Below are positions 1 to 9,206 of a DNA stretch of 64,000 bases, in pieces. The translations under genes were made by a program, and so were the position numbers. This DNA comes from CAZMSD01 sp964568855. GTDB taxonomy: Bacteria > CAIWAD01. Position 1 is the first letter of the stretch. Every line of letters starts with the position of its first letter. The DNA lies in assembly GCA_964568855.1 (NCBI GenBank), contig CAZMSD010000016.1, forward strand, positions 13,560-77,559, read 5' to 3'. The notes under the pieces were generated by a model that did not search any database, was not told where the DNA came from, and saw only the letters and a list, made by a program, of their open reading frames with translations.

Positions 1-2
1 AC

Positions 3-1961
3 CGGCACCTGCTGGGCAGGCGCATCGTCCTGCCGCTCCTCGGGCGCCGGCTGGCGGTGATCGAGGACGACTTCGTCGACCCGCAATTCGGCACCGGCTG
101 CGTGAAAGTAACGCCGGCGCACGATCCCAACGACTACGAGATGGGGCTGCGGCACGACCTCGCGCCCGTCACCGTGCTCGACATCGACGGGCGGATGAAC
201 CGGAACGCCGGGCCCTACGAGGGACAGGACCGCTACGAGTGCCGCGAGGCCGTGCTGCGGGACCTCGAAGAGCAGGGTCTGCTCGAGAAGATCGAGGAGC
301 ACCGGCACGCGGTGGGCCAGTGCCACCGCTGTGATACAACGATCGAGCCCTACCTCTCGCGGCAGTGGTTCGTGAAGATGAGACCGCTGGCGGATGCCGC
401 GCTGGAGGCGGTGGCCCGGGGGCGGATCCGTTTCCACCCCGAACGCTGGGTCAACGTCTTCAACCGCTGGCTGGAGGGCATCCGCGACTGGTGCATCAGC
501 CGCCAGCTCTGGTGGGGTCACCGCATCCCCGTCTTTTACTGCGACGCCTGCGGGAAGATGATGGTCACCCGCGAGGACCCCGAGCGCTGCTCGGACTGCG
601 GAAGCGCGCCGCTCCGCCAGGACGAGGACGTGCTGGATACCTGGTTCTCGAGCTGGCTCTGGCCCTTCACCACGCTGGGCTGGCCGGACACGGAGAACCC
701 GCTGTACCGCAGGTACTACCCCACGGACCTGATGGTCACCGGCTACGACATCATCTTTTTCTGGGTCAGCCGGATGGTCATGGCCGGCCTGGAATTCACC
801 GGCGAGGCGCCTTTCCGCGATGTCTACATGACCGGTCTGATCAAGGACGAACTCGGTCGCAAGATGTCCAAGAGCCTCGACAACGGCATCGACCCGCTGG
901 AGATGGTCGAGACCTACGGCGCCGACGCCGTGCGCTACAGCATGGTGGCGCTGAACACCGAGGGCCAGGACATCAGGCTCAGCGAGCAGAAGTTTGAAAT
1001 GGGCCGCAACTTCGCCAACAAGGTCTGGCAGGCCTTCCGCTTCCTGCACATGCAGGACTGGAGCGTGCTGGGCGTGGAGTACGACCTTTCCGAGCCCTGC
1101 CCGGGCGAGCTCGCGGACGAGTGGATCATCTCGCGGCTGCACAGTACAATCCGCCGGGTGGACGAGAATTTCGACCGCTTTCGCCCCGACGGCGGCCTGG
1201 CGGCGATCTACGAATTCATCTGGGGCGAGTACTGCGACTGGTACGTGGAATTGATCAAGCCCCGCTTGTACGACAAGGAACACCCGGAGCGCCGGCGGAC
1301 CGCACTGGCCAACGCGCTGCACGTCTTCGTTCGCGCGATGCAGCTGCTGCACCCCTACATGCCCTTCATCACCGAGGAGATCTGGTCCCACGTCCGCGAG
1401 GGCCTGTCCGAACTGGAAGCCTCCGCGCCCTGGGGCGAGGCGATGATCCGGCATGATTTCCCGGCCGTGGACGAAAGCCGCATCGTGCCCGTGGTGGACG
1501 ACGAGTTCAGACTGGTGCAGAACGTGGTGACGGCGCTGCGCAACATCCGCGCTGAGCAGGGGATTCCGCCGAAGCGCAGCATCAACACCGTGATACACGG
1601 CGACGAGGAGAAGGTGCGGGTCCTCGATCCCGTGCTGGACTACGCAAGGTCCCTCGCCCTGGTGGAAGACGTGCAGCTGGGCGGCGAACGGCCCAGACCC
1701 GCCGCGGCCAGCGTGGTGGACGGCCTGGACGTGATGGTGCCCCTGGCCGGGCTGATCGATCTTGAGGCCGAGCGCCGGCGCCTGCGGAAGGAGATCGACC
1801 GCTTGAGTGGGCGGCGCAGGGGCCTGGAGGCGAAACTGGCCAACGAGGGCTTCATCAACCGCGCCCCTGAAGACGTGGTGGCCCGGGAAAGAGAGAAGCT
1901 CTCTGCCGCGGAGCTGGCGCTCGAGAAGCTCGAACGGAACCTCGGGCTGCTCGAGGAATAG
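3..1961 (+). CDS. valS: Valyl-tRNA synthetase, C-terminal part (5' end outside window)
   Basis: This class I aminoacyl-tRNA synthetase charges tRNA-Val in the cytoplasm. The reading frame is open from the window edge and no start is present; about 652 residues are visible. It begins in the editing (CP1) domain with GTGCVKVTPAHDPNDYE, which is characteristic of ValRS. The catalytic KMSKS loop is seen near residue 287 of the fragment, with a Cys-rich zinc-ribbon-like insert (CDACGK...CSDCGS) before it. The helical anticodon-binding domain follows, and the protein ends in the charged coiled coil typical of bacterial ValRS tRNA-binding arms. Similarity to IleRS is possible in principle, but the HDPND editing motif and the C-terminal coiled coil favour ValRS. 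One copy of the GTGATAC word (1590) is read here as Val-Ile-His using the rare codon ATA. Confidence 0.95.
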   Translation, partial: RHLLGRRIVLPLLGRRLAVIEDDFVDPQFGTGCVKVTPAHDPNDYEMGLRHDLAPVTVLDIDGRMNRNAGPYEGQDRYECREAVLRDLEEQGLLEKIEEHRHAVGQCHRCDTTIEPYLSRQWFVKMRPLADAALEAVARGRIRFHPERWVNVFNRWLEGIRDWCISRQLWWGHRIPVFYCDACGKMMVTREDPERCSDCGSAPLRQDEDVLDTWFSSWLWPFTTLGWPDTENPLYRRYYPTDLMVTGYDIIFFWVSRMVMAGLEFTGEAPFRDVYMTGLIKDELGRKMSKSLDNGIDPLEMVETYGADAVRYSMVALNTEGQDIRLSEQKFEMGRNFANKVWQAFRFLHMQDWSVLGVEYDLSEPCPGELADEWIISRLHSTIRRVDENFDRFRPDGGLAAIYEFIWGEYCDWYVELIKPRLYDKEHPERRRTALANALHVFVRAMQLLHPYMPFITEEIWSHVREGLSELEASAPWGEAMIRHDFPAVDESRIVPVVDDEFRLVQNVVTALRNIRAEQGIPPKRSINTVIHGDEEKVRVLDPVLDYARSLALVEDVQLGGERPRPAAASVVDGLDVMVPLAGLIDLEAERRRLRKEIDRLSGRRRGLEAKLANEGFINRAPEDVVAREREKLSAAELALEKLERNLGLLEE

Positions 1962-2058
1962 GGACGCGAACCTTCCGCTGTCCCTCGCATCGCCGGGAAG
2001 CCGCCGGGAACACTCCCGGACGGATCCGCGTTTCACCGGGGAGCTATGGCGATACCCC

Positions 2059-2664
2059 GTGACACAAAAACGAAATATTCCGCCCGCGTCCGGGGCTTCG
2101 CGTCGATTAGCGAGCCCGCTGCTTCAGCGGGCGCTCCGCGCGGGCTGGTCGGCGCTCCTGATGGCCGGGGCCGTTTTCGTTTCCTGTGATACGGGTACCG
2201 GCCACGGCGTGAAACCGGGAGCCGCGGAAACGGTCGCATCGGCGACAACGGAGGATGAGAGGATGAGCACCGGGAAACGAAGCGAAGAAGAGTGGCGTTC
2301 CCGCCTGACGCCCGAACAGTTCCGGGTGACCCGCATGTGCGGAACCGAGGCTCCGGGAAGCGGCGAGTATTACAGGCACCGGGAGAAGGGCGCCTACGCC
2401 TGCGTCTGCTGCGGAGCCGAACTCTTCGATTCGACGGCCAAGTACGATTCGGGATCCGGCTGGCCCAGCTTCTACGAGCCGATCGCGACCGAGGACCTGA
2501 GCGAGCGCGAAGACCGCAGCCTGGGCCGTCTGCGCACCGAGATCACCTGCTCCAATTGTGGAGCACACCTGGGCCACGTATTCGAGGACGGCCCGCAACC
2601 CACGGGCCTGCGCTACTGCATCAACTCGGCCTCCCTCGATTTCAAGCCCGACGAAACCCGTTGA
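2059..2664 (+). CDS. msrB: Peptide-methionine (R)-S-oxide reductase MsrB, possible lipoprotein form
   Basis: MsrB reduces methionine-R-sulfoxide in proteins. The core has the two zinc CxxC pairs (CVCCG and CSNCGAHLGHVF) and the catalytic RYCINSASL motif near the C-terminus, and is of normal length from the ATG at 2263 (133 residues). That ATG has a good GGAGG eight bases upstream. The frame also continues upstream to a GTG at 2059, adding an Arg-containing segment, a hydrophobic stretch (ALLMAGAVFVSC) with a lipobox-like Cys and a flexible linker. This would make a 201-residue exported lipoprotein. I give the longer form because the leader looks genuine, but the ribosome-binding site favours 2263, and both products could be made. 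It lies 97 bp downstream of valS. Family assignment is firm; the start is not. Confidence 0.85.
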   Translation: MTQKRNIPPASGASRRLASPLLQRALRAGWSALLMAGAVFVSCDTGTGHGVKPGAAETVASATTEDERMSTGKRSEEEWRSRLTPEQFRVTRMCGTEAPGSGEYYRHREKGAYACVCCGAELFDSTAKYDSGSGWPSFYEPIATEDLSEREDRSLGRLRTEITCSNCGAHLGHVFEDGPQPTGLRYCINSASLDFKPDETR

Positions 2665-2696
2665 ATTTCCGGCTCTTTCAAGCAATGGAGGGCGGC

Positions 2697-4028
2697 ATGC
2701 GAATCATGTATCACAAAGCCATCCTGCTGCTGGCGATCGTGCTGCCGGCGCAGCTTCCCGCGGCATCCTCGATCACCGTGTACAGCGACGGCTTCGGCCT
2801 GGTGACCGAAACCCGCCGGATGGAGTTCGAGCGCGGGGTGCAGGAGATGCTCTTCGACGGAGTCAGCCAGCAGATCGAGCCATCCTCGGTGCTCTTCGGC
2901 TGCGAAGGCGTGCGCATGCTCGAGCAGAACTACGAGTACGACCTGGTGGACGCGCGCGCCCTGATGCGCCGCTACCTGGGCCGCGAACTGGACGTGGTGC
3001 TCGAGGAGGGCGAAGTCCTGCGCGGGCGCCTCTTGTCCGCGGAAAACGAGATGGTCCTCGACACCGGCGAGGGCATCGTCAGCCTCAAGCCCGCCGGGCT
3101 GCGCTCGGTGCGCTACCCCGAGCTTCCCGAGGGATTGCGCCTGAAGCCGGCCCTGCGCTGGCTGCTCGACGCGGGGCGTTCCGGCGGGCGCGAAATCTCC
3201 ATCAGCTATGTAACGAAGGGCATGGGCTGGCAGGCTGAATACGTCTGCCTGCTGAACGAAGAGGACACGGCCATGGAGCTGGCCGCCTGGGTCCAGCTCA
3301 GCAACCGCACGGGAATCACCTGGAAGGACGCGGGGCTGCAGCTCGTGGCCGGCGAGCTGCACCGGGCGCCCGAGCCCTCAAGGCGCTACAAGCGCGGCAT
3401 GCCGGAAATGGCGCTGGCGGCGGACGGAGCGGGCTTCGAGGAAGAGGGCTTCTTCGAGTATCACCTGTACACGCTGGGGCGGCCGGTGGAGCTGAAGGAC
3501 CAGCAGGACAAGCAGGTGGCGCTCTTCGATCCGGTCCAGGTGGCCCTGGAAAAGCTCTACGTCTACGAATCCAACCGCGGCAGCCGGGGCGTGCAGGTGC
3601 GTTTGGAATTCGTCAACAGCGAGGGCCGCGGGCCGGACAAGCCCCTGCCGGCGGGCAAGTTCAGGCTGTACAAGCTGGATTCGGGCCAGCGGCGCCAGCT
3701 GATCGGCGAGGACCGCATCGAGCACACCCCGGTAGACGAGAAGGTCGAGCTGAACGTGGGGCAGGCTTTCGACCTGGTGGTGGAACGCACGGTGATCGAC
3801 GAGCGGCGCAGCGGCAAGACCCGCGACCTCGAAGTCGAGTACAAGGTCAGAAACCGCAAGCAGGATCAAGCCGCGCGGATCCAGGTCCGCGAGCACGTCT
3901 GGGGCGACTGGCGGGTGCTGCACTGCGATCTGCCCTGGGAGAAACTGGACGCCCGGCGGATCGAGATTCCGGTGGAACTCGAGGCCGGCAGTGAGCGGAG
4001 CTTCAGCTTGCGCCTGCGCACTCAGTGA
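2697..4028 (+). CDS. Exported DUF4139-like protein
   Basis: A 443-residue protein with an N-terminal signal peptide (KAILLLAIVLPAQLPAAS) and a beta-rich body. The pattern of an early YSDGFGLVTETR, a central SYVTKGMGWQAEYVC and a VQLSNRTGITWKDAGLQLVAGE region matches DUF4139-type proteins. These are found outside the cytoplasm in many bacteria and their biochemical role is not settled. The start ATG at 2697 was chosen because GGAGG lies five bases upstream; the in-frame ATG at 2685 lacks a site. The C-terminal half is rich in charged beta strands (DLVVERTVID, DLEVEYKVRNRK), which fits that family. It follows msrB by 32 bp and may be co-transcribed. The function is unknown. Confidence 0.75.
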   Translation: MRIMYHKAILLLAIVLPAQLPAASSITVYSDGFGLVTETRRMEFERGVQEMLFDGVSQQIEPSSVLFGCEGVRMLEQNYEYDLVDARALMRRYLGRELDVVLEEGEVLRGRLLSAENEMVLDTGEGIVSLKPAGLRSVRYPELPEGLRLKPALRWLLDAGRSGGREISISYVTKGMGWQAEYVCLLNEEDTAMELAAWVQLSNRTGITWKDAGLQLVAGELHRAPEPSRRYKRGMPEMALAADGAGFEEEGFFEYHLYTLGRPVELKDQQDKQVALFDPVQVALEKLYVYESNRGSRGVQVRLEFVNSEGRGPDKPLPAGKFRLYKLDSGQRRQLIGEDRIEHTPVDEKVELNVGQAFDLVVERTVIDERRSGKTRDLEVEYKVRNRKQDQAARIQVREHVWGDWRVLHCDLPWEKLDARRIEIPVELEAGSERSFSLRLRTQ

Positions 4029-4132
4029 GATACCGCAGCGCTTCCGCGCATGCTTCGAATTGATTCGGTTGGGCAGACAGAATCGGTCCGGGTGCGAAGG
4101 CCGAACCGTCATTCAGCCGTGTGATCAGGCAC

Positions 4133-4306
4133 TCAAACCAGTTCCCTGGCTACCTGCCGGGTATTGGAGCTGCGGACCAGGGAACCGCGGCGAGAGTAGT
4201 ACTCGGCGTTCTTCAGCACCTGTTCCAGCAACGTTCCCACCTCGCTCCTGATCTGCATGATCCGTCTGATTCCGAGAATTCGGATGAAGTCTTCTTCGTA
4301 ACCCAT
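4133..4306 (-). CDS. Small hypothetical protein (57 aa), minus strand
   Basis: Between the DUF4139-like gene and recG the minus strand encodes a compact frame starting MGYEEDFIRILGIRRIMQIR and ending TRQVARELV. The composition looks like a real soluble protein: an amphipathic helix with alternating hydrophobic and basic residues, then a Tyr-Tyr and Arg-rich tail. It does not look like the Arg/Pro/Gly-rich shadow frames elsewhere. A weak purine-rich site (GCGGGG) precedes the ATG. It is convergent with the upstream gene and divergent from recG. I do not recognise a family. The length and basic character would suit a small DNA-, RNA- or ribosome-associated protein, but that is only a guess. Confidence 0.5.
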   Translation of the reverse strand: MGYEEDFIRILGIRRIMQIRSEVGTLLEQVLKNAEYYSRRGSLVRSSNTRQVARELV

Positions 4307-4534
4307 TCAACCCCGCTGTCTCCGGTCTCGCCGGAGGATGTTTTGTTTTCTGCGCGATAACCACCTTAAGAGAGGAACTGCCCGGCGACCCCCACCGCCG
4401 ATGCAGCTTTGCGAATTGTACCGCAGCCTGGGGTGATTTGCAAGAGGAAAATCCACCAAGTGGCGAAAACTGCACGAACGGCGGCTCAGAATTCCGGGGA
4501 GTCCCCTCCTGGAAGGGCTCAAAGGGGGGAGAGC

Positions 4535-6670
4535 GTGCTCGACCAGGAGCTGACCTACATCAAGGGAGTAGGTCCGAAGAAGGCCGAGGTCCTGGCCGCC
4601 CACGGCCTGAATTGCGTGCGGGACTTGCTGGAATACTATCCGCGCCGTTACCTGGACCGCACCAGCGTGACCCCCGTGGCGGAGATCCGGCAGGAGACGG
4701 GCGAGATTACCGTGGTGGGCCGGGTGATCGAGGCGGGCGTGAAGGGCTATCGCCGGAAAGCCCGCTTCGAGGCCCAGCTGTATGACGGAAGCGGCATGCT
4801 GGGACTGGTCTGGTTTCGCCGCGTCCCCTGGATTCGCAATTTCATCCGCAAGGGCGAGGTCATCGCCGCCAGCGCCAAGCCCGGTTTCTACAGGGGCTGG
4901 CAGATGCAGCATCCCGCGGTTGAGAAACTCAACCTGGATCCCGAGGAGCTGGAAACGCCGCCCGCTGCGCCTGACGGCGGGGAGGACGACGCGGATTCCA
5001 CGGCTTTCAGCTACCGCGGACAGATCGTTCCCATCTACCCCGGCACCGAGGAGTTGCGCAAGGCCTGGCTGGACAGCCGGGCCATCTCGCGGATCCTGGG
5101 CAACCTGTACAAACGCTGGGTGGTGGAACCCGACGAGTTCCTGCCCGGGGAAGTGCTGGAACGGCACCACCTGGTCTCCCTGGCCCGGGCGCTGCGGGAT
5201 GTTCACCTGGGACGCAGCATGGAGGACGTGGAGCGGGCGCGCCGCCGCCTCAAGTTCCAGGAGTTGTTCCTGCTGGAGCTGATGCTGGCTTTCCGCAAGA
5301 CCGCCCGGGACCGCGAGGACAAGGGTCTGAGTTTCACCAGGACCGGGGAGGATGTCCGCCGCCTGAAGGAACTGCTGCCCTTCGAATTGACCGAAGCGCA
5401 GAAACGCGTATTGCGCGAGATCCACGCAGACATGCGCTGCCCGCGACCCATGAACCGGCTGCTGCAGGGCGACGTGGGAAGCGGAAAAACCCTGGTGGCC
5501 CTCTTCGCCATGCTGATCGCGGCGGCCAACGGCTGTCAGGCGGCCCTGATGGCGCCCACGGAGATCCTGGCCGAGCAGCACTTCCGCAGCATCACCGCTT
5601 ACACGGATAAGCTGGGCCTGCGCGTGACCCTGCTGACGGGCTCGCGCAAGGGCGAGACGCGGCGCCGGGCCCTGGAGGAAATCGCCGGGGGCTGGGCCCA
5701 GATCGTGGTGGGCACCCACGCGCTGTTCCAGGAGGCCGTGGGTTTCGCCGGCCTGGGGCTGGTGGTGATCGACGAGCAGCACCGCTTCGGCGTGATGCAG
5801 CGGGCCAACCTGCGGCGCAAGGGCGTGCACCTGGACACGCTGGTGATGACGGCCACGCCGATCCCCCGCACCCTGGCCATCGTGACCTACGGCGACATGG
5901 AGCTCTCGGTCCTGGACGAGCTGCCTCCCGGCCGGCTGCCCGTGAAGACCGTCTGGCGACGCGAGGGCGTGCGCGACGAGGTCTTCGCCTTCCTGAAGAA
6001 ACAGGTCCTCGAGCTGGGCGCCCAGGCCTACGTGGTGTATCCACTGGTGGAAGAGTCGGAGAAGCTGGACCTGCGGGCCGCCGAAGAGGCCCGGGAAGAG
6101 CTGGAGCAGGGCCCGCTGGCCGGCTGTCGGCTGGGTCTGCTGCACGGCCGCATGAAGGCCGAGGAGAAGGACCGCGTGCTGCAGGCCTTCTTCGGCGGCG
6201 AGATCCAGGTACTGATCTCCACCACGGTAATCGAAGTGGGCATGGACAATCCCCGGGCCACGATCATGGTGGTGGAGCAGGCGGAGCGCTTCGGCCTGTC
6301 GCAGCTGCACCAGTTGCGGGGACGAGTGGGGCGCGGGAGCGCCAGGTCCTACTGTATCCTGCTTGCCGGCCGGGGACTTTCGGAAGAGGGTCGCGAGCGG
6401 CTCGAGACCCTGGCCAGCAGCAACGACGGGTTCGAGATCGCGGAAACGGACCTGCGCATGCGGGGCACCGGCGATTTCTTCGGCACGCGCCAGAGCGGGC
6501 TGCCGGAACTGAAGATCGCCGACATCATCCGCGACCTGGATCTGCTGGTCCAGGCGCGCGATACGGCCTTCTCCCTCGTGGAGCGGGATCCCCGGCTGGA
6601 GGCGCACCCGAGGCTGCGCGCATACCTGCTGCGCCGCCACGCGGAGGAGATGTCGCGAGTAGAGGACTAG
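4535..6670 (+). CDS. recG: ATP-dependent DNA helicase RecG
   Basis: RecG is a monomeric superfamily 2 helicase that remodels stalled forks and Holliday junctions. The 711-residue product has the N-terminal HhH-like start (YIKGVGPKKAEVLAAHG) and the OB-fold wedge (TVVGRVIEAG...). It carries the Walker A motif GDVGSGKT near residue 313, the RecG-type DEQH box (VIDEQHRFGV), MTATPIPRTLA and the RGRVGRG motif, followed by the C-terminal TRG-like region. The GTG at 4535 was chosen because a strong AAAGGGGGGAGAG site lies just upstream and homology begins immediately after it; frame upstream of this is not protein-like. priA starts 7 bp after the stop, so the two replication-restart helicases are probably one transcript. 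Confidence 0.96.
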   Translation: MLDQELTYIKGVGPKKAEVLAAHGLNCVRDLLEYYPRRYLDRTSVTPVAEIRQETGEITVVGRVIEAGVKGYRRKARFEAQLYDGSGMLGLVWFRRVPWIRNFIRKGEVIAASAKPGFYRGWQMQHPAVEKLNLDPEELETPPAAPDGGEDDADSTAFSYRGQIVPIYPGTEELRKAWLDSRAISRILGNLYKRWVVEPDEFLPGEVLERHHLVSLARALRDVHLGRSMEDVERARRRLKFQELFLLELMLAFRKTARDREDKGLSFTRTGEDVRRLKELLPFELTEAQKRVLREIHADMRCPRPMNRLLQGDVGSGKTLVALFAMLIAAANGCQAALMAPTEILAEQHFRSITAYTDKLGLRVTLLTGSRKGETRRRALEEIAGGWAQIVVGTHALFQEAVGFAGLGLVVIDEQHRFGVMQRANLRRKGVHLDTLVMTATPIPRTLAIVTYGDMELSVLDELPPGRLPVKTVWRREGVRDEVFAFLKKQVLELGAQAYVVYPLVEESEKLDLRAAEEAREELEQGPLAGCRLGLLHGRMKAEEKDRVLQAFFGGEIQVLISTTVIEVGMDNPRATIMVVEQAERFGLSQLHQLRGRVGRGSARSYCILLAGRGLSEEGRERLETLASSNDGFEIAETDLRMRGTGDFFGTRQSGLPELKIADIIRDLDLLVQARDTAFSLVERDPRLEAHPRLRAYLLRRHAEEMSRVED

Positions 6671-6677
6671 CGGACCG

Positions 6678-9206
6678 ATGGAAACCGGAATCCAGGTGGT
6701 GGAAGTGGCCCTGCCCCTTCCGATGGACCGGTGCCTGAGCTACCTCGTGCCGGAGGAATTACGCGAGGCGCTGCAGCCGGGATCGCGCGTGCTCGTGCCG
6801 CTGGGCGGGCGCCGGCTGGTGGGCTACGCCGTGGGACCCCCCTCCGCGGGCGATTCCGGCGCTCACGAGGTGCTGCGGCTGCGACCGCTGCTCGACCTGC
6901 TGGACGAGCGCCCCCTGCTGAGCGCGGAACTGATCGAGTTCAGCCGGCGGCTCTCCCGGTACTACCTCTGCTCCCTGGGGGAGGTCCTCAAGGCCGCCCT
7001 GCCGCCGGGCCTTGGCGGCAGCCCCCGCAGCGTGCTCGAGGAGCAGCCCGATCCCGCGCTGCGCAGCCCCCTGCGAATGACGCCCCAGCGCGAGAGTATC
7101 CTGCGGCTGGTGCGGCAACGCGGTGCGGTAAGCCGCGACTACGTCGAGGGACACCTCCAGGGTGCCACGCGGCACGACCTGCACGAGCTGCTGCGGGCGC
7201 GGTTCCTGGTCCAGCGCGAGGAGCTGCGCGGTTTGAGGGGGCGCGGGCCCACGCGGCGGATCCTGGCCTTGACGGCGCCCCCCGGCGCAGGGGAGGTGCG
7301 CAACCTGCTGGAGCTCAAGCGCCGGCGGGCGCCCCGGCAGGCGGAGCTGCTGGAGCGGATCACCGCGACGGGCGGCCGGCTGGGGCGCGGCGAGGCCACG
7401 GCGCTGGGTTTCGGAGCGGGCGTGATACAGGGCCTCCTCGGCGAGGACCTGGTGGAAGAGCGGCTCGAGGCGGACACACCGGAAGACGAGTACGGTCTCG
7501 ATCCGTCCGTCCTGGGCATCGTGCTCAGCGAGGATCAGCGGATGGCGGTGGAGCGGGTTGCGGAATTCCTGCCGCGCGGAAAGGGCGCGGCGAGAACCCG
7601 GAGCGGGAAGGGGCCCGCGTATCACGCCTTCCTGCTCTGGGGTGTGGCGGGCAGCGGGAAGACCCAGATCTACCTGGAGCTGGCCCGCCGGGCGCTGCGG
7701 CTTGGACGAGGCGTGCTGGTGCTGGTGCCCGAAATCGCGCTGACGCCCCAGATCGTTGCGCGTTTCCGGGCCTTCCTGGGACCGCGGGTGGCGGTGATCC
7801 ACAGCCGGATCGGGCAGGCCGGGCGCCGCGCCGTCTGGGAGGGGCTGCGCGAGGACCGCATCCGCGTGGTGATCGGCGCCCGCTCGGCGATCTTCGCGCC
7901 GATTCCCCGGCTGGGACTGATCGTGGTGGACGAGGAGCACGAGAATTCCTTCAAGCAGTACGATCCGGCGCCGCGCTACAATGCACGGGACGCCGCCGTG
8001 CTAAGGGCGCATCAACTGGGCATCCCGGTGGTGCTGGGCAGCGCCACGCCCTCGCTCGAGACCTGGCAGAACTGCGTGGAGGGTCGCTACGAGCGCATCG
8101 ACCTGCCCCACCGGATTCACGGCCGGGCCCTGCCGGCGGTGACGCTCGTGGACATGCGCGAGAACCTGGAACGCCTGCGCGGCAAGGGCCGCACCGTGCG
8201 CGCCTTCGGTGATCGGTTGATCCAGGCCCTGATCGAGACTCTCGAGCAGGGACGCCAGGCCATCCTGCTGCAGAATCGACGCGGACATTCCACCTGGCTG
8301 CAGTGTCCCGACTGCGGCGAGGCCCTGCATTGCCGTCATTGCGACGTCACCCTGGTCTGGCACCGCGCCGATCGCCTCTGTCATTGTCATCTCTGCGGCA
8401 TGCTCCAGGAAGCGCCGCAGCGCTGTCCCGCCTGTGCCGGCGGACCGCTGGTCTTCCTGGGCACCGGCACCCAGAAAGTAGAGGACGAACTGGCCGAGAT
8501 GTTCCCCGACGCGAAAGTGCTGAGGATGGACAGCGATACCACCGGTGCCCGCAGCGCCTATATCCGGATGGTGGACGATTTCAACCAGGGTCGCTACAGT
8601 ATCCTGCTGGGCACCCAGAGCGTGGCCAAGGGACTGGATTTCTCGTGCGTGACCCTGGTGGGCGTGATCAACGCCGACACCGAACTGAATCTGCAGGACT
8701 TCCGCGCCCAGGAATGGGGTTTTCAGCTGGTGAGCCAGGTGGCCGGGCGCGCGGGTCGCGGCGAGCATCCCGGCGAGGTGATCGTGCAGAGTTTCAATCC
8801 CGGGAATCCGGCCCTGGTGCACGCGGCGGCGCATGATTTCCCCGCCTTCGCGGACGGCGAGCTGGCGGTCCGGGCTTCGCTGGGCTATCCCCCTTTCGCC
8901 CGCATCTGCCGGCTTGTGCTCAAATCCACCAACGAGGAACAGGTTCGCGCGGCCTGCACGGCGATGTTCAAAGAAGCGCAGCGCGACGCGGAACCCCTCC
9001 GGGTGTTGAATCCCGGCCCGGCGCCCGTGCGCATGGTACGCCAGGAATACCGTTACCACTTGATAATGAAGAGCTTAAAATCAGCGGATCCCGCCGGTAG
9101 ACTATTGCACCGCAAGGTGCGCGCCCTGCAGGCGCATTTCGATGCCAAGTTGAAAAGCCGCCGGCTTTCGCTGGTGGTGGACATGGATCCGCAGGGGCTG
9201 ATGTGA
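6678..9206 (+). CDS. priA: Primosomal replication restart helicase PriA
   Basis: PriA recognises abandoned forks and D-loops and reloads the replicative helicase. The 842-residue product has the N-terminal 3'-end-binding domain (VALPLPMDRCLSYLVP). It has Walker A GVAGSGKT near residue 322, the DEEH box (VVDEEHENSFKQYD) and SATPSLETW. The paired zinc-binding cysteines follow (CPDCG, CRHC, CHLCG, CPAC; residues about 544-588), then GTQSVAKGLDF and VAGRAGRG. Length and domain order are complete. It is tightly coupled to recG upstream, and its stop overlaps the start of the next gene by four bases. A GTGATAC word at 7422 is read Val-Ile-Gln with the rare ATA codon. Confidence 0.96.
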   Translation: METGIQVVEVALPLPMDRCLSYLVPEELREALQPGSRVLVPLGGRRLVGYAVGPPSAGDSGAHEVLRLRPLLDLLDERPLLSAELIEFSRRLSRYYLCSLGEVLKAALPPGLGGSPRSVLEEQPDPALRSPLRMTPQRESILRLVRQRGAVSRDYVEGHLQGATRHDLHELLRARFLVQREELRGLRGRGPTRRILALTAPPGAGEVRNLLELKRRRAPRQAELLERITATGGRLGRGEATALGFGAGVIQGLLGEDLVEERLEADTPEDEYGLDPSVLGIVLSEDQRMAVERVAEFLPRGKGAARTRSGKGPAYHAFLLWGVAGSGKTQIYLELARRALRLGRGVLVLVPEIALTPQIVARFRAFLGPRVAVIHSRIGQAGRRAVWEGLREDRIRVVIGARSAIFAPIPRLGLIVVDEEHENSFKQYDPAPRYNARDAAVLRAHQLGIPVVLGSATPSLETWQNCVEGRYERIDLPHRIHGRALPAVTLVDMRENLERLRGKGRTVRAFGDRLIQALIETLEQGRQAILLQNRRGHSTWLQCPDCGEALHCRHCDVTLVWHRADRLCHCHLCGMLQEAPQRCPACAGGPLVFLGTGTQKVEDELAEMFPDAKVLRMDSDTTGARSAYIRMVDDFNQGRYSILLGTQSVAKGLDFSCVTLVGVINADTELNLQDFRAQEWGFQLVSQVAGRAGRGEHPGEVIVQSFNPGNPALVHAAAHDFPAFADGELAVRASLGYPPFARICRLVLKSTNEEQVRAACTAMFKEAQRDAEPLRVLNPGPAPVRMVRQEYRYHLIMKSLKSADPAGRLLHRKVRALQAHFDAKLKSRRLSLVVDMDPQGLM

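Noticed and set aside
2046..2200. An ATG at 2046 as the start of the msrB leader
   Set aside because: It is in a different frame from MsrB.
4321..4345. TCCGG/CCGGA hairpin followed by TTTTGTTTT as a terminator
   Set aside because: The stem is only five pairs and the T run starts ten bases later; it lies in the leader of the small minus-strand gene and is too weak to call.
4307..6640. A 777-codon minus-strand frame over recG
   Set aside because: RecG motifs on the + strand are unmistakable; the antisense frame is Gln/His/Leu-rich and has no recognisable domain.
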